DNA from: Phaeosaccion multiseriatum
Lineage: Eukaryota; Ochrophyta, other classes
Length of the DNA: 64,000 nucleotides
Assembly: GCA_965112735.1 (NCBI GenBank)
Contig: OZ218965.1
Coordinates: 2,356,001 to 2,420,000, forward strand
Direction of reading: 5' to 3'
Shown here: positions 23,906-35,216 of the stretch, in pieces
How positions within the stretch are numbered: the first letter of the stretch is position 1
Layout of the letters: every line of letters starts with the position of its first letter
The notes under the pieces: model-generated
Databases searched by the model: none
What the model was told of the DNA's origin: nothing
Seen by the model: the letters and a program-made list of their open reading frames with translations, nothing else
Position numbers and translations under genes: made by a program

Positions 23906-25931
23906 TTACTTGGTCACCTTGAACTTCTTGACCTTGTCCAGCAGCACCTTGGCGTCGCCCGTCGCGAAGTGTGCCCTGACGGGCTGCAGGATTCTGTTGA
24001 GGGCCTCCGCGCAGGCGGGTTTGAGGTCCGAGGGGTGCAGCTTGCCGCTCACGAAGTCCGCCTCGAGGGCCTCGTAGCTCGAGTACACTTCAGTGGAAGA
24101 GTCGGCTTTGAACGTCACGGACAGCTGCACAGAGAGAGAGAGAGAGAGAGAGGGGGGGGTGTTTAGGGGGGGGGGGGGGGGGTGCCGTCACCCACAAACG
24201 GAGGGGGCTAAAGCCATGGCTGGGGGAGAGGGGAGAGAATGCGCGAGGCGCCGTTCATGTTTGCCTTCAGCGATCTTGGTGATTCGTGTCGTCATTCGAG
24301 CCGAAGCCGTCGAGAGTAGCAAATATTTTTCACATCCTCGGCGAAACATGAGCGCCAGCAGCGGCAGTGAGAGAGAGAGAGAGAGAGAGAGGAGGGAGCA
24401 AGGCGATCGCGCTCGAAGGGGTGTATACACCAGCCTCTCCTGCCTTCACCTGTCCGTAGTAGCCGAAGAGCAGGTGCTTCACGTAGTCCAGGATGGGGTT
24501 GCCCTCCGCCACCCCGGGGGGGCAGAAGGCCTTCTTGATCTTGCGCGACACATCCTCCGCGGAGTCCTCCATGAAGATGGCGGAGTCGGGCTGCGATTTG
24601 GACATCTTCTCCTGCCCCTCCGCCAGCCCGGCCAGCATGTGGTGCCCCAGGATGACGGGCTTGAACTTGCGCTTGATCTGGTCGCAGTACTCCCTGGCCA
24701 GCATGTTGACCTTGCGCTGGTCCATGCCCAGCTGGCAAATGTCCGCCTTGAGGAAGAACACATCCGCGCACTGCATGCAGGGGTAGAAGATCTGGCTGGA
24801 GGGGATGGAGTCGGCGTCCTCCTGCCGGCCCATGATGGTGCCGCACTTCTTGATGCGCGCCAGGCTGTTGAGCCGCGCAATCTCCATGACGCGCGACCAG
24901 TACTCGTCAGGGGCCTTGTTGATCTCCTCGCTCGCCCACAGGAACTGCACGTTGGTCATATCCATGCCCACGGCCTTCCAAATCTCGATCATGTACTTGC
25001 CCACGGTCTGGATCTTTTTGAGGTCCCCGCCCATCTTGTTGTTGAGCTGCGCGAACCAGTCCGCGACCCAGAACTTGAAGTGGCAGCCCGCCTTGGTGAG
25101 GCGGTTCACGTTGATGACCCTCAGCACGCCCTGCGCGATGTGCATGCGGCCCGAGGGCTCGAAGCCGTCGTACACAATGGGGTGGGGCCTGGCCTCGAGC
25201 AGCTTGCGCAGCTCCTCCTCCTGGATGCACTCCTCGGCCACGCTGCGGCATAGGCGGAAGCGCTCCTCCAGGGACTCCGTGGACGCCCGGAGCTGAGACA
25301 CGTCGAACGGCGGCACCTACGTGGGGGGGAGGGTAGAAATCGTCAGGGAACTACTTGTTCTTTTTGCGCTCAGCTCTTGCCGTGCCCACTCACCGGCAGC
25401 AGCTCCGGCTCATCCCCGCCCTTCTTGCTCTTGCTCTTGCTCTTGCTCTTGGATCCCGCAGCACCTGCCCGAGGCGCGTGAAGCAGGAAAGAGTTGCAGT
25501 GAGTAAGTGATGTAGGACAAAATGGCAGAGGAGGAGGGGCCGGGGCGTACAGCGACCCGATGAGTGCTCGAGATAATGAGATTCCGATTTGTTCGTCAGC
25601 ACTGCCGATGCTCACTACAAGCTGGCTCTGCTGTCCCAATCAATATTCATCATTGCACATGGGGTTGCCAATTCATATCCTTCACTTCGCAGATGCTTGC
25701 CAATTGCGAGTAGAAAGACGAGAACAGGGAGTGGTGGGTGGGGGTGCGAGACTGCAGAGGTAGTGCATATCGAGGCCTGACTCCAGCTAGGAGAATGGAG
25801 ACAGAGGGAGGCCAGAGTTGCTGTTGGCAGAGGCGCAGTTCCCCCTGGCCATCTCAGCGTCTCTCTGCCCACTCACCGATCTCCAGCACTGCGAACTTGG
25901 CCGTCGGGCACAGCTTGATGTTGCCGGCCAT
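23906..25931 (-). CDS. Tyrosyl-tRNA synthetase (archaeal/eukaryotic cytosolic type)
   Basis: Four minus-strand exons join in phase: 25931-25877, 25464-25394, 25316-24450 and 24124-23906, giving about 403 residues. The first exon encodes MAGNIKLCPTAKFAVLEIG. A Ser/Lys-rich linker (SKSKSKSKSKK) follows, then the class I catalytic core with the HIGH-like motif PSGRMHIAQG (residues about 97-105). Also seen are the GHHMLAGLAEGQ segment and KMSKS (residues about 279-283). The C-terminus (ADFVSGKLHPSDLKPACAEALNRIL) is typical of eukaryotic enzymes. The frame opening at 25316 has no ATG because it begins at a TAG acceptor. The enzyme charges tRNA-Tyr in the cytosol. Its start lies 188 bp from the divergent YqeY-like gene. 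Confidence 0.92.
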
Positions 25932-26119
25932 GATGACTACTCCAGCTGCCTCCTTCGCTCCTCCTGCCGCCGCCCCTTTTTCTCTTTGTGGTGTGGGCCG
26001 CCCATTTTCAGCCGGGGGAAAAATTTTAGTTTGGAAGCTGCTGGCGGCTTCTAACCTCAAGCGCGGCCCTCACACACGAGTCAATTTGTGCGTCAACGGC
26101 AGCGGCAGAAGGAGGAAAG
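25932..26119. promoter_or_regulatory. Bidirectional promoter region
   Basis: This 188-bp gap separates the divergent starts of the tyrosyl-tRNA synthetase and the plastid YqeY-like protein. It has a short A/T patch (AAAAATTTTAG) near 26020. The shared-promoter function is inferred from layout. Confidence 0.4.
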
Positions 26120-27278
26120 ATGGCGAGTCCCAACCGCAGTGTTGTGATGGCGCTACTTCTGCTGCTGACCGTGGCGGCCCTGCTCCTTCCCGCGTGCGAT
26201 GCCTTCCTGAGGCCGGCCGGTTTGGTGGCGAGGGTGGCCCAGGGGCGAGGCGGGAGGGGCAGCGGCAGCAGCGGCAGCACCAGCCTGCGGATGGGCATCT
26301 TCGACGACGTCTCTGTTCGTCTGAAGAATGCCATGAAGTGCGGCAACAAAGAGGAGCTAGGCACGCTCAGGAACATTAGGTGAGGCTGTTTTTTAGAGGC
26401 TCAGCTTTTCCCTTCTTCTCCTCGCAAGCTCCACTGACCCACGTACCCCTCTCATGAGTTGCGATAGCCAACGTGCCCCTCTCGCGAGCTGCACTGACCC
26501 TCTCTGGTGAGGTCCACGGACTCACACCCGCCCCGGCCCCGTCCACCCGTCCACGTGCCGCTCAGGTCCGCCTTCCTGACGGAGACCAAGTCCTCTGGTG
26601 CCGGTGATAGCCTGCCTGACGACAAGTGCCTGACCATCTTGAAGAAGCTGGCAAAGCAGCGAAATGGTATGGGCAGGGCCTTATCATCTATCAGTTTCGT
26701 CTGTGGCTGCTTCGAATGTGTTTGCCCTGCTCCCTGGTGCCCTCAAGTGATGTTTACGCCTCCGATCCGCTGGCCTCAATTTTGCTTCGTCTTGTTCTTG
26801 TTTCCCACCTTACTTCGCCCGCCCTCCAGAGTCAATCGATATGTACGTAAAAGGCGGGCGCGACGAGCTGGCCGAGGCAGAGAAGAAGGAGGTGAGCATA
26901 ACGAAGCATGAACACAGTAGCCGCCCGGCGCCTGTCGGTTGAGAGAGTCGAAGAAAGGGCTCTTCGCGGAGGTGCTGCTCTGGCCACGGGACTTCTGTAA
27001 GCTTTCTGCCGCCGTCTCACCCCTCTCGTGCCCCCTCTTGTCTGTGCCTGTTCTTGTTCTTGTATGTACAGCTGGACCTCATCAGCGCCTACCTGCCGAC
27101 GCTAGCGGACGCGGCCACAGTGGAGGCATGGGCAGACGCGGCCATCGCTGAGGCAGGCGCCAAAGGACCGGCAGAAATGGGCAAGGTCATGGGCCTCATG
27201 ATGAAGCAGCACAAGGCCGAGATGGACGGCAAGCAGGCACAGGGCATCGTGGCGGCCAAGCTCAAGGCCATGCAATGA
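26120..27278 (+). CDS. YqeY/GatB-domain protein with plastid-targeting presequence
   Basis: Exons 26120-26379, 26566-26666, 26830-26891 and 27072-27278 join in phase to give about 209 residues. The N-terminus is a signal peptide (VVMALLLLLTVAALLLPACDA). Directly after the likely cleavage site comes FLRPAGLVARVAQGRGGRG, a Phe-first, Arg-rich transit-like segment. Such signal-plus-transit presequences mark import into secondary red plastids of heterokonts and relatives. The mature part matches the YqeY family: RLKNAMKCGNKEELGTLRNIRSAF, ILKKLAKQRNESIDMY, and the Gly/Met-rich end MGKVMGLMMKQHKAEMDGKQ. The family shares a fold with the tRNA-binding tail of GatB, and its exact role is unsettled. 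It is probably a stroma protein. Confidence 0.85.
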
Positions 27279-27963
27279 CGGGGGCACCTGCTCGCAGAGG
27301 TCCCGCATTGGGCAGGGCAGCGGGGGCTTGGGCTTTGCAAGGGCGGGGCGTTTTGGTCACTGGGGGGCTCGAGAGGGCTCAACATGAAGGGTTGGAGGAG
27401 CTGCATCACAGGGGTTGCACATAGAGCGTATCGCACTCAGGTACACAGATAAAATAGATCACAAGACTTTCTCGTTACGCGGATCTGTTTTTTTCTTCTT
27501 TCTCCCCTCGGCAAATACTGGAAAGGACATAAATTTGGTACAGCCCTTCGGTATCCAGGGAGTGGAGCGTGTGGCAGACAATCAGTCTCACAATGTCTTC
27601 CAAGCAGGGGGGTGCGAGGGGAGGGAGGGCATGGACCGGAAGGAGCGTCCGGGAGGGCGCAGGAAAGCACACCTGCAGTCCTCAGAGAGAACGTCCTCAG
27701 AGAGTCTAACCAAACAAAAAAGGGAGGAGATAAAATAAGTTCCTATTCCGTGCTGCTATGCTTACTTGTTCAGGTAGACCAGGCAGGGCGGTGTGATGCA
27801 CCTGGCTGCCCCTTCAAAGCCCTACCCTGGATCGCTCGTACTTTCCTTCAATAAATACAGTGCCGTACCGTGTGCTCTGTGCCCTTTCCCACGCACAAGT
27901 CTCTGTGTCACAAAAGCCTCAAGCCTACCAGAGCCTGCCCGCCTGCCTGCCTGCCTGCCTGCC
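27279..27963. other. Convergent 3' intergenic region
   Basis: This lies between two genes that run toward each other. It includes a (TGCC)n tract at about 27940-27964 next to the minus-strand stop. No coding exon or RNA gene is recognised. Confidence 0.4.
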
Positions 27964-28880
27964 TTACGAGGTAGCCGACGCGGCCGCCGACGAGGCCGAC
28001 GCCATGGCCTTCTGGGACTTCCTCCACGCCTTCTGAATAACCCTCGCAGCAGCTTGGGCTGCGTCACCCGCCTTCCCGGTCAGATCATACTTTGCGTTCA
28101 AATCGAGCGCCGTGTGCTTGATGGTGTGCTTGACCGTGTGTAGGGCGTCCCCAGCCTTGTCCGTGATGTCGTACTTTTCATTCAAGTCGATTGCGGTATG
28201 CTTGATTGTGTGCTTGGCGTCGTGCAGCCCATCCCCTACCTTCTCGGAGATGTTGTACTGCTTATCCAAATCGAGGGCAGTGTGCTTGATGGTGTGCTTG
28301 GCGTTGTGAAGCGCGTCACCGGCGGTCTCCGTGATCTTGTAATCTTCGTTAAGTTGCTTGACCTTCTCGATGGCGGTGTCCACTGAGCAGCAAGCAGAAC
28401 AGAGAAAGAAAGGGAGAAGGGGAGGGTCAGAGGAGAGGTCAAATGGGTGGGCTGTCAGACAAGTGTCCATTGAGTGGCTAGAAGAGAGAGAAAGGGACGA
28501 CGGTCGGCCGGACGGTGGGGAAGTCAGAGGAGAGGTGGAAACCGTGGCGCGCCAGGCAGACGTGTCCGTTGAGTGACCACCAGACAGAGAGAGACAGGGA
28601 CGAGGGCTTGGTGTGGTGCATTGTGCGGGTTCTATGTTTGCATGACGGCCCGAGAGCGGTCGTTAGCCACAGCATCGCCCACGCAGAGCAGGATAGCTTA
28701 GAGCAGAACAGAAACGACCTGAGCCGCCCACGCCCTGGGCCACGCACATCCCCTATACCAATACGAGAAGGGTCGAGCATGGCAGGGTCATACCCCCTCC
28801 CCGCGTGCTTCTTCTCATGCTTCTCAGGCCCGTCAGTCATGCTCACCTACGCCTCCAGCCTGGTTCGTCAGCTCTGCCAT
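27964..28880 (-). CDS. Small protein with four 28-residue helical repeats and an IQ-like tail
   Basis: Exons 28880-28847 and 28382-27964 join in phase 1 to give about 150 residues starting MAELTNQAGGVVDTAIEKV. The body is a tandem of 28-residue units of the form YxITxKAGDALHxxKHTIKHTALDLNx: three full copies plus a divergent fourth ending in ARVIQKAWRKSQKA, which looks like a calmodulin-binding IQ helix. The repeated KHTIKHTA core is amphipathic and His-rich. A short Ala/Ser tail closes the protein. It resembles LEA- or apolipoprotein-style amphipathic repeats, but I do not recognise a family and assign no function. No signal peptide or membrane span is seen. Confidence 0.7.
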
Positions 28881-29628
28881 CTTTAGAGTGTTGCTGGGTT
28901 TTGGGGAGGAGGGTTTTGCCTGAGTAGAGGGAAAAGCGGGCACCACACACACAGACCTATTAGGAAGTTGCTTACAAGGGAAGGAGGAAGGCGACTGAAG
29001 CGGAGGGCGCGGGGTAAGCAGAGAAGAAAAAAAAGCTATAGACCGAGATTTGACGTGGAACAAAGGGGCCCCTTAAACATTCGTACTGCTGCTTCGCGCC
29101 AAAGGCGACGCGAAAAGTGTATACAAAGGTAAGAAACAAGAGCCAAAGGGAAGCGCTATATGGGAAGAGCATACCAGTCGAAACTGCAAGCCAAAAGGAG
29201 GAAGAGGCCGCAGATGAGATGAGAGGAGACCTAAGAAGAAAAAGATACGCACCGAGTTCCTTCACTACACAAGGCAGGAGGGGAAGGGAAGACAGGCAGG
29301 AGAGGCGAAGACGATCTCTTTTAGCAGAGAACGAAAGTCAAGGGGGATGAGGAAAGAAGGAAGGCTGGTTTGTGGGCCCCTCACCTTCCAAAGACGATAT
29401 CCAAGAAAGAGTTCCAGCACGCGGGGGCTCTTCAGAATCGTCCACCCCTGGGCCTAATCCTGACACCAGGCTGGGCCTGACCCTAAGCAGGATTTTCCTC
29501 TATCCACGACCGGGGCTGATCTGTCTTCTTCCCCCCGTTGCTCTCATCTCTCTTCTTGCATAAGCCCCTGCCGGAAGTAACACGCGCTCGCTTCGGTACT
29601 GCTGCTGTGGAGCGGAGGAGCCTTTAGG
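28881..29628. other. Divergent intergenic region
   Basis: This 748-bp region separates the starts of the repeat protein and the ubiquitin-like gene. It is purine-rich on the plus strand and contains no supported exon. It must hold both promoters. Confidence 0.4.
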
Positions 29629-30569
29629 ATGCAGGTGCGACGAGTTTTAATCTTGTCTTCCCCCCGGTTTAAACCTTTTGTCCTCTGTCTACCTCTGAGC
29701 ATTGGTCGGCGGGTCAGTGGTCTGGGTGTAGCATCGGCGGACTTGTCTTTTATCTCTCCCTCTCTCTCGCTCATCCGCGCGTACTACCTGGTGCGCGTGT
29801 CTGCTGCATTGTGAGAGAGCCTCTCTCCGCGCGCTCCGCCCCTCTGCCGCTCAGGGAGTGCAAGTTCCGCTTTTGTGCCTCCTTTCTCCCCCCCTCTCTG
29901 CGGATAGGCCCCCTCCTTGTGATTGCTTCTCTGTTTACTTCTTGATTGCCCATCTTAAGAACCTCTCTTCACGTGTTCCGCTCAGAGGAGCTTTTCCCTC
30001 TCTCTCCTGTCTTTCTTTAAGTTGGTTGTGCTTTGTTCCCCCTTGATACCGTCCGCCAAGTCCACTTCCCCCTGTTCTGAGTGTTGTGCACGCCGTGATC
30101 TCTACGCAATGCTCGCCCCTCCCCCCCCCCCTGGCTCTTGGTGGCTCCCCTCAGATCTGGATCAAGACCCTCACGGGGCGAAAGCAGCAGTTCAACTTTG
30201 AGCTGGAGGACAAGGTGGTGCAGGTGAAGCACTCGCTGCAGGAGAAGGAGGGCATCCAGGTGGACCAGATTCGGCTCATCTACGCGGGCAAGCAGCTCGC
30301 AGACGACCAGACTCTCGCGTTCTACAACGTGGCAGCAGGCGGTGAGTAGCAGCGGGTGAGGAGCGCAGGTGCCTGTGCTCGTCTCCTGAGCCGCGAGGCG
30401 GCGTGTGGGGCCGCGCTTTTTACTCTGTGTCGCCTCTCCGGCACTTGCTGTATCTCTGACGCCTCAACCCTCCTGCTATGCCCCTCGCCACCCTGTGGCC
30501 GCGCCCGAACCCCCAGGCACAATCCACATGGTGCTGCAGCTGCGAGGAGGAGGAGGCGCAAGCGCTTAG
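29629..30569 (+). CDS. Ubiquitin-like protein (ubiquitin/NEDD8 type) with Gln72 and a processed tail
   Basis: Exons 29629-29634 (ATG CAG only), 30155-30341 and 30517-30569 join in phase to give 81 residues. It starts MQIWIKTLTGR and runs in register with ubiquitin to HMVLQLRGG at residues 68-76, followed by GGASA. That tail must be removed to expose the Gly-Gly end. Conserved: the Leu8, Ile44 and Val70 patch, and Lys48 (AGKQL). Changed: Lys11 to Arg, Lys29 to Ser, and Lys63 to Ala (YNVAAGGT). Residue 72, Arg in ubiquitin and Ala in NEDD8, is Gln here. The protein could be this organism's NEDD8/Rub1 or a separate modifier. The two-codon first exon is inferred, but it restores the family N-terminus exactly. 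Confidence 0.8.
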
Positions 30570-31569
30570 CCGAGTTTGTTTCTTCTGCACCCTTTCATAC
30601 TTCCTTCCGCGGCTCGCTACCGGCGTGGCACGTTGGGGGGCAGGACGTCCTCAGGACTTCTTACACGCCTCCCTGCGCAGCGCCTCGGAAACGCGAGGGT
30701 GGCAGCGTACTTAGAGGAGAACAAGGAGGGCGGCAGAAGCGCTGCCCCAATCTTGCGGAGCGTCCGTCAGGGAGCTCCGCGTGCCAGATCATCAAATGAT
30801 GTCCTTCTCCTGTCATCACAGGCGCAGAGGTCCCGCACAACCAACGTCGGATGTCTTGCGGACGGGCCGTGGGGGAGGGAAATGATGTGATGATGGGGGG
30901 GGGATTCTCTCTTGTTCTACTCTTACATTCTTCGGAAGAGAGGCGCAGTGCAGCCCTTGAGGGCCTGCACGCGCTCTGCCAGAGGTGCATGAGAGGTGCT
31001 TGGAGTGGGGGGGGCATTGGCAGCGCCCGTCTTCTCGGGGCCGGAGAGTTCCGCTGCTAGCCGAGGAGTGGGCTTCAGGGGGGATCCGCTGCGGTACTCC
31101 CCTCAGGCGGATACCTGCGGCTGCTTCGCCGCTCATCTCCCTGTCGCGGCTGCCTCCGCCGTGAAGACCTTCCGCGCATGCTGTGAAACGAATATATATA
31201 CTGCTACGAAGTACCTTTTTTGCCCCAACAGCCTCGGTGGCTCTAAACTGGTCCACTCCGTGATATGTTGGGAGTTGAGGAGGCTCCTCGCCCTGATTTC
31301 GACCCGGGAGCGCTGAGCTGTGCTTTCTCTGGGCCGGTGGGGTTGAAATGGTCCCGCCATGGTCGGCATGAGTCTGCCCTGCGTCTCTGGTGTGCCCGGT
31401 GCGAAGGACACATCATTAAAGGGAGGGGGGGGGGGGATGTAGATGGCAATAGGGGGGTGGCCATGGTCGGGCATTGCCGTTCTTCATGTGGAGTGTGTGG
31501 TATTGTGCGGCGTCCGTTCCCCGTGTGGCTGTGGCTCTCCACTCTCCGTGCGCTCCCCTCGTTGTGCAG
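30570..31569. other. Intergenic or undetermined region
   Basis: Several short open frames occur but none shows a family signature. An upstream exon of the broken zinc-finger locus may lie here. Poly-G runs occur at about 30896 and 31424. Confidence 0.35.
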
Positions 31570-31790
31570 GAGAGGCTGGAGGCCGTGCGTAGGGCCTTTG
31601 GCAAACGATCGGCGGCCGACGCCCTCGAGGAGGAGTTCCCGTCAGCACTCGCTCCGCGTCATCGAAACGGTCATCAATTTGGTCTGCCCGTGTTGCAATC
31701 AGGCCTTCGTGAACTTTACCGGCTGCTTCACTCTCAAGGGCGGCCGCTGTGCGGCGGGCTTTGGCGCCTACTGCCTCGCGGCGGACTGCG
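31570..31790 (+). pseudogene. Broken zinc-finger (RING/IBR-like) gene fragment
   Basis: After a CAG acceptor, the frame ERLEAVRRAFGK continues to ADALEEEF. A second frame, offset by one extra C near 31639, continues RQHSLRVIETVINL and CPCCNQAFVNFTGCFTLKGG, then RCAAGFGAYCLAADCG. Read across the shift the two halves form one plausible module: a helical lead-in, then a CPxC...GCF...C...CAAGF.AYC zinc ribbon known from protist ubiquitin-ligase-like proteins. After the last Cys the sequence falls into TG-rich repeats and the expected His/Cys ligands are missing. It is either a decayed copy or a real exon with a homopolymer sequencing error. Confidence 0.45.
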
Positions 31791-31799
31791 GTAGAGAGT

Positions 31800-32002
31800 G
31801 TCTGTGTGAGTGTCTGTGTGAGTGTCTTTGTGTGTGTGTGGGTGTGTGAGAGTGTCTGTGAGTGTCCTTGTGTGTGTGTGGTGTGTGTGAGAGTGTCTGT
31901 GTGTGTGGTGTGTGTGTGGTGTCTGTGTGAGAGTGTCTGTGTGAGTGTCCATGTGTGTGGTGATGAGGTATTTGGTCTGTGTGTGTGTGGTGTATGTGTG
32001 AG

Positions 32003-32034
<32 letters not shown>

Positions 32035-32035
32035 A
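31800..32035. repeat. (TG)n-rich microsatellite
   Basis: A long run of TGTGTGAG and GTGTCTG units lies between the broken zinc-finger fragment and the DENND4-like exons. Confidence 0.85.
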
Positions 32036-32126
32036 GTCTGCCTCTCCGCTGCTCGCTGCCGCGCCTCCTCTCACTCCTCGCCCACTGCCCTTTTTTTCTT
32101 CCTCTGCTGTGCGTGTGCACTGTGCA

Positions 32127-35100
32127 GGTACGTGTTGGTGGCTGCAGGGCGCATCGGTGGCGAGCTGATGCGGCTTGTGGCGGCGGCCATCTTCGAGGCG
32201 ATGAGGGCAGAGAAGATTGCGCCCAACTCCATCAGCCACCTACGGACTGTACACCAGCCAGAGCCCTCGGCGAGAACAACGCCAAACAACGCCTTCAATG
32301 CAGCGTCGTCAAGTGACAAGGCGGGCTACAGGGGAGGGGGGAGCAGTCCTGTACCAGTCTAGCAAAAGCACGACTTCTAACAGTCCGCACAGTGTCCCTG
32401 CGAGTCACGCGCACGCACACACCGGGCAGGCAGGGCCACGGGCAGGGTTCCGGCCAGGGCTACAGACAGGGCGTGTTCGAGGAGCTGGGACTGCAGTGGT
32501 GCGAGGCCGTGCTGGGCACCTCCTCCGCCGCCTCCGCCGTGGAGAGGGCGGGGGCCGCACGGAGGGGAAGTGCCATGACCCCAGCCAGCCTCAGCCGAGG
32601 TGGGGGCAAACATTGCCATCGCCTCCATGGTGGGGGGGGTGGGCTCTCCCTCCACGGCATCATCGGGAGCGATTGGCACGGGCACGCCAAGGGGGGGCGC
32701 AGGGCTGTCTGCGCTCTCTGCAGGGGGGCGCATGCGGAGGGGCTCCGTGCACGTGGGGCAACAGCCGCGCTTCGGCAATGCGTTGGCCAGGAGCGGAGAG
32801 GTGCACAGCCTGAAGATTGATGTGTCCGCCTCGGCGGAGGGCACCGACAGCGGTGCCGCCACGCTCAGCAGGACCCCGCGCAGGGGCAGATCTCCCAGCC
32901 ACCGGCGGAGGCGGGGCAAGGCACACACATGCGTCTGGGGGGAGGGCTTTGGTCACGCTGCAGAGGCCAAAGAGGCCCCTGCCAAGCCAACTGCCAAGCC
33001 AACTGCCAAGGTGTCCAAGGGGATGTGGGCCACCGTGTTGTGTAGGAAATCATGGCGAGGTGGAGCCACGCCTGCGAGGGGGACATAGCTACACTTCCAA
33101 GTGAGTCAGTTGGCAGTGGATCGAGTATGGCTCGTGTTTGTTTGTTCACTCCAAGGAAGGAAGGGCGGAAGAAAGGAAGGAAGGAAGGAGGGGGGAGGGG
33201 AGGCGAAGCGGCGTATGGGAAAGGGGAAACGAAACCTCCGAGGCACTTTGCTGCAGACTGTAGTCCCTTCTCTCTGCCGTCATCTTTTCCTCCCTCTCTC
33301 TCACTCTCTGCCTCTCTCTCTTCTCTCTCGCCCACACCCACCTACCCACCCACACCCACCCATGGACACACCCACTTACACACACTCAAACAACACACTT
33401 ACCTCTCTCAACGATGTGCCGTCAACTCTGTCTCAATTATCCCGTGTCTCCTGGCGGTCTCTGCAGATAGCGTGTCGCCGCTACAACTGTTCGCTGCTCC
33501 CACACCTCTCGTACTTTGTAGCAAAGCCGAGCAACCCGTCACAGTCAGACGGGGAGAGAGTACAAGCTGCTGCTGCGGCGGCAGCAGCAGCAGGAGCAGG
33601 AGCGAGTGAGGACACAGGGGCGGAGACGGAGAAGGTGCGACAGAGCACGCTGTCCTCCAGAGGCGCGGAGCCTTTGAGTAGTGTGAAGCGAGACTTATCC
33701 ACCGCCTCTGTGCTGGTGATGCTGGAGGAGGGAGGGGAGGGAGGGGAGGGAGGAGACCGCCTCGACTTGGCATCTCCATCGACGGCGGCTGCTTTGCTCC
33801 TGGGGGACGGTGCGGAAGGCTTTGTGGTGGAGGAGGGGAGGAGCGGCAGCATTTGCGCCGCGCAGGCTGAGAACCGCAGAGGGTCCATCAGCGGTCACTT
33901 GGCGGACTCTGTGGAGGGCAGGGCTGCGTACCTCAGCCCCATGGTGCTGCGCCATCAGCTCGAGAGGCTCGTGGTCACACACGGGGAGCAAGTGCTCACC
34001 TTGGAGTGTTTGCGCCGCTACCGTAGGCACCTCTTTTGGAATGTGAGTCAGTCTCTTGTTCGTCTGTCGTGTGCTGTTTTGCATTCAGTACTTACTCAAT
34101 ACCCTACCCCGTGTGTGTGTGTGTGCTGTCCGCCGATGGATCAGGTCGTGTGGCTGAGCACTCGTCTGGGGCTGCCCATGCCGCTGTTCCTGTCGGAGAG
34201 CTTTGAGGTGGAGGAGACGGTCGTCATCGGCTCCTGCAAGGCCGTGGTGAGCGCGCGCTGCCGGCAGCTCCTGGACATCCTGTCCCCTCCCACTCTTTCT
34301 CCGGCCCCCTCTCTGGCCTTCTCCTTGAGCGCCTCGATGGCCTCCCCGGGCATGCAGAAGGCCCTGCTGCCCCCCCTCCTGCTTGAGACGGTGTTCAGCG
34401 GGGCCTCCTCCAGGGAGCTTAAGGTGTGTGCGCTGTGCATGGCTGCGCTTCTCACGCACGGTCGGGCGGGGCTTTCCCAACGTCACTAGCCGACTGCAGC
34501 GCTTAGACAACCAGCCGGAGAGGGGGCTGACTCAGTGCAGTCACGCGGGGGGGACTTCTCTCCACGGGCGATGGTCTCTACCTCATGGTGCTGAAGCTCG
34601 TCACCTTCTATCGCCCCCCAAAGGCCCCTGGGAGCGTGGGGTACATCCAAGAGCTGCGCAGGTACAGAGAGGATGGCAGAGAGGTTGCTTTGCTTCGCCC
34701 CGTGCTGGGGACCCTCTTGTCGTGTTGCTGCCTCTGCCTCTGCCTGCCTGACGCCGAGCGTCGTGCCCTTCTCGTTCTCAGACGTAGTGGGCAGCCGCGT
34801 TTCGAGCAAGCGTTTGTAGAAGGTGAGTGAGTCTCTACCTTAATCACGCCCTGCCTGCCTGCCTGCCTTGCCTGGCGCACCCTTGCCAGCCGCATACTCG
34901 TAAGATGCGAAGCGAAGCGAACCCAACTCAACCCTGCCCATAATATGCCAACAGACCCGCTGCAGATGGTGGAAAGCGTTGGGCCAAGAGAGGTGCAGCT
35001 GCAGGGCCCACATGGACAGGGCGACGAGGCGGACAGAGACAGAGAAAGCCCCGGGGGGGGGGCGCGGCGCAGGTGCACAGTATCTCTGGCAAGCAAGTTG

Positions 35101-35175
35101 CTCTCTCTCATGAACGAGGTGCCCACCACCAAGAGCCTCATCTACAGAAACGTTTTTGGAAACGTCATGTGGTAG
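32127..35175 (+). CDS. DENND4/Crag-like C-terminal region (gene incomplete, with apparent frameshifts)
   Basis: Candidate exons are 32127 to about 32335 (YVLVAAGRIGGELMRLVAAAIFEAMR), parts of 32450-33090, 33467-34042, 34145-34423, about 34541-34661, 34782-34822 and 34955-35175 (TAG). The core AYLSPMVLRHQLERLV, then RRHLFWNVVWLSTRLGLPMPLFLS, resembles the region after the PPR-like repeats in DENND4-type Rab GEFs (SPLVLRKELE, then WNLVWYF.RL.LP). The last exon ends KSLIYRNVFGNVMW. Two places need an extra base to stay in frame: a G run near 32602 and the G7 run at 34546-34552. No DENN domain is visible, so this would be a 3' part or a decayed gene. Family assignment is from memory of motifs and is moderate at best. 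Confidence 0.4.
32351..32382. repeat. Half copy of the TGTTAGAAGTCG inverted-repeat element
   Basis: The sequence GTACCAGTCTAGCAAAAG... to ...ACTTCTAACA matches the right arm of the element at 38203-38291. It lies in a probable intron of the DENND4-like locus. Confidence 0.7.
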
Positions 35176-35216
35176 GGTAGCCAGTACAATGGTAAAGCAG
35201 GCACATTCTATATCAA

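Noticed and set aside
24093-25253. 386-codon plus-strand frame opposite the tyrosyl-tRNA synthetase
   Set aside because: It is the antisense shadow of a clearly recognised gene and has no family motif.
31484-32239. His/Thr-rich minus-strand frame at the TG repeat
   Set aside because: It is a translation of a (CA)n microsatellite with no start context or motif.
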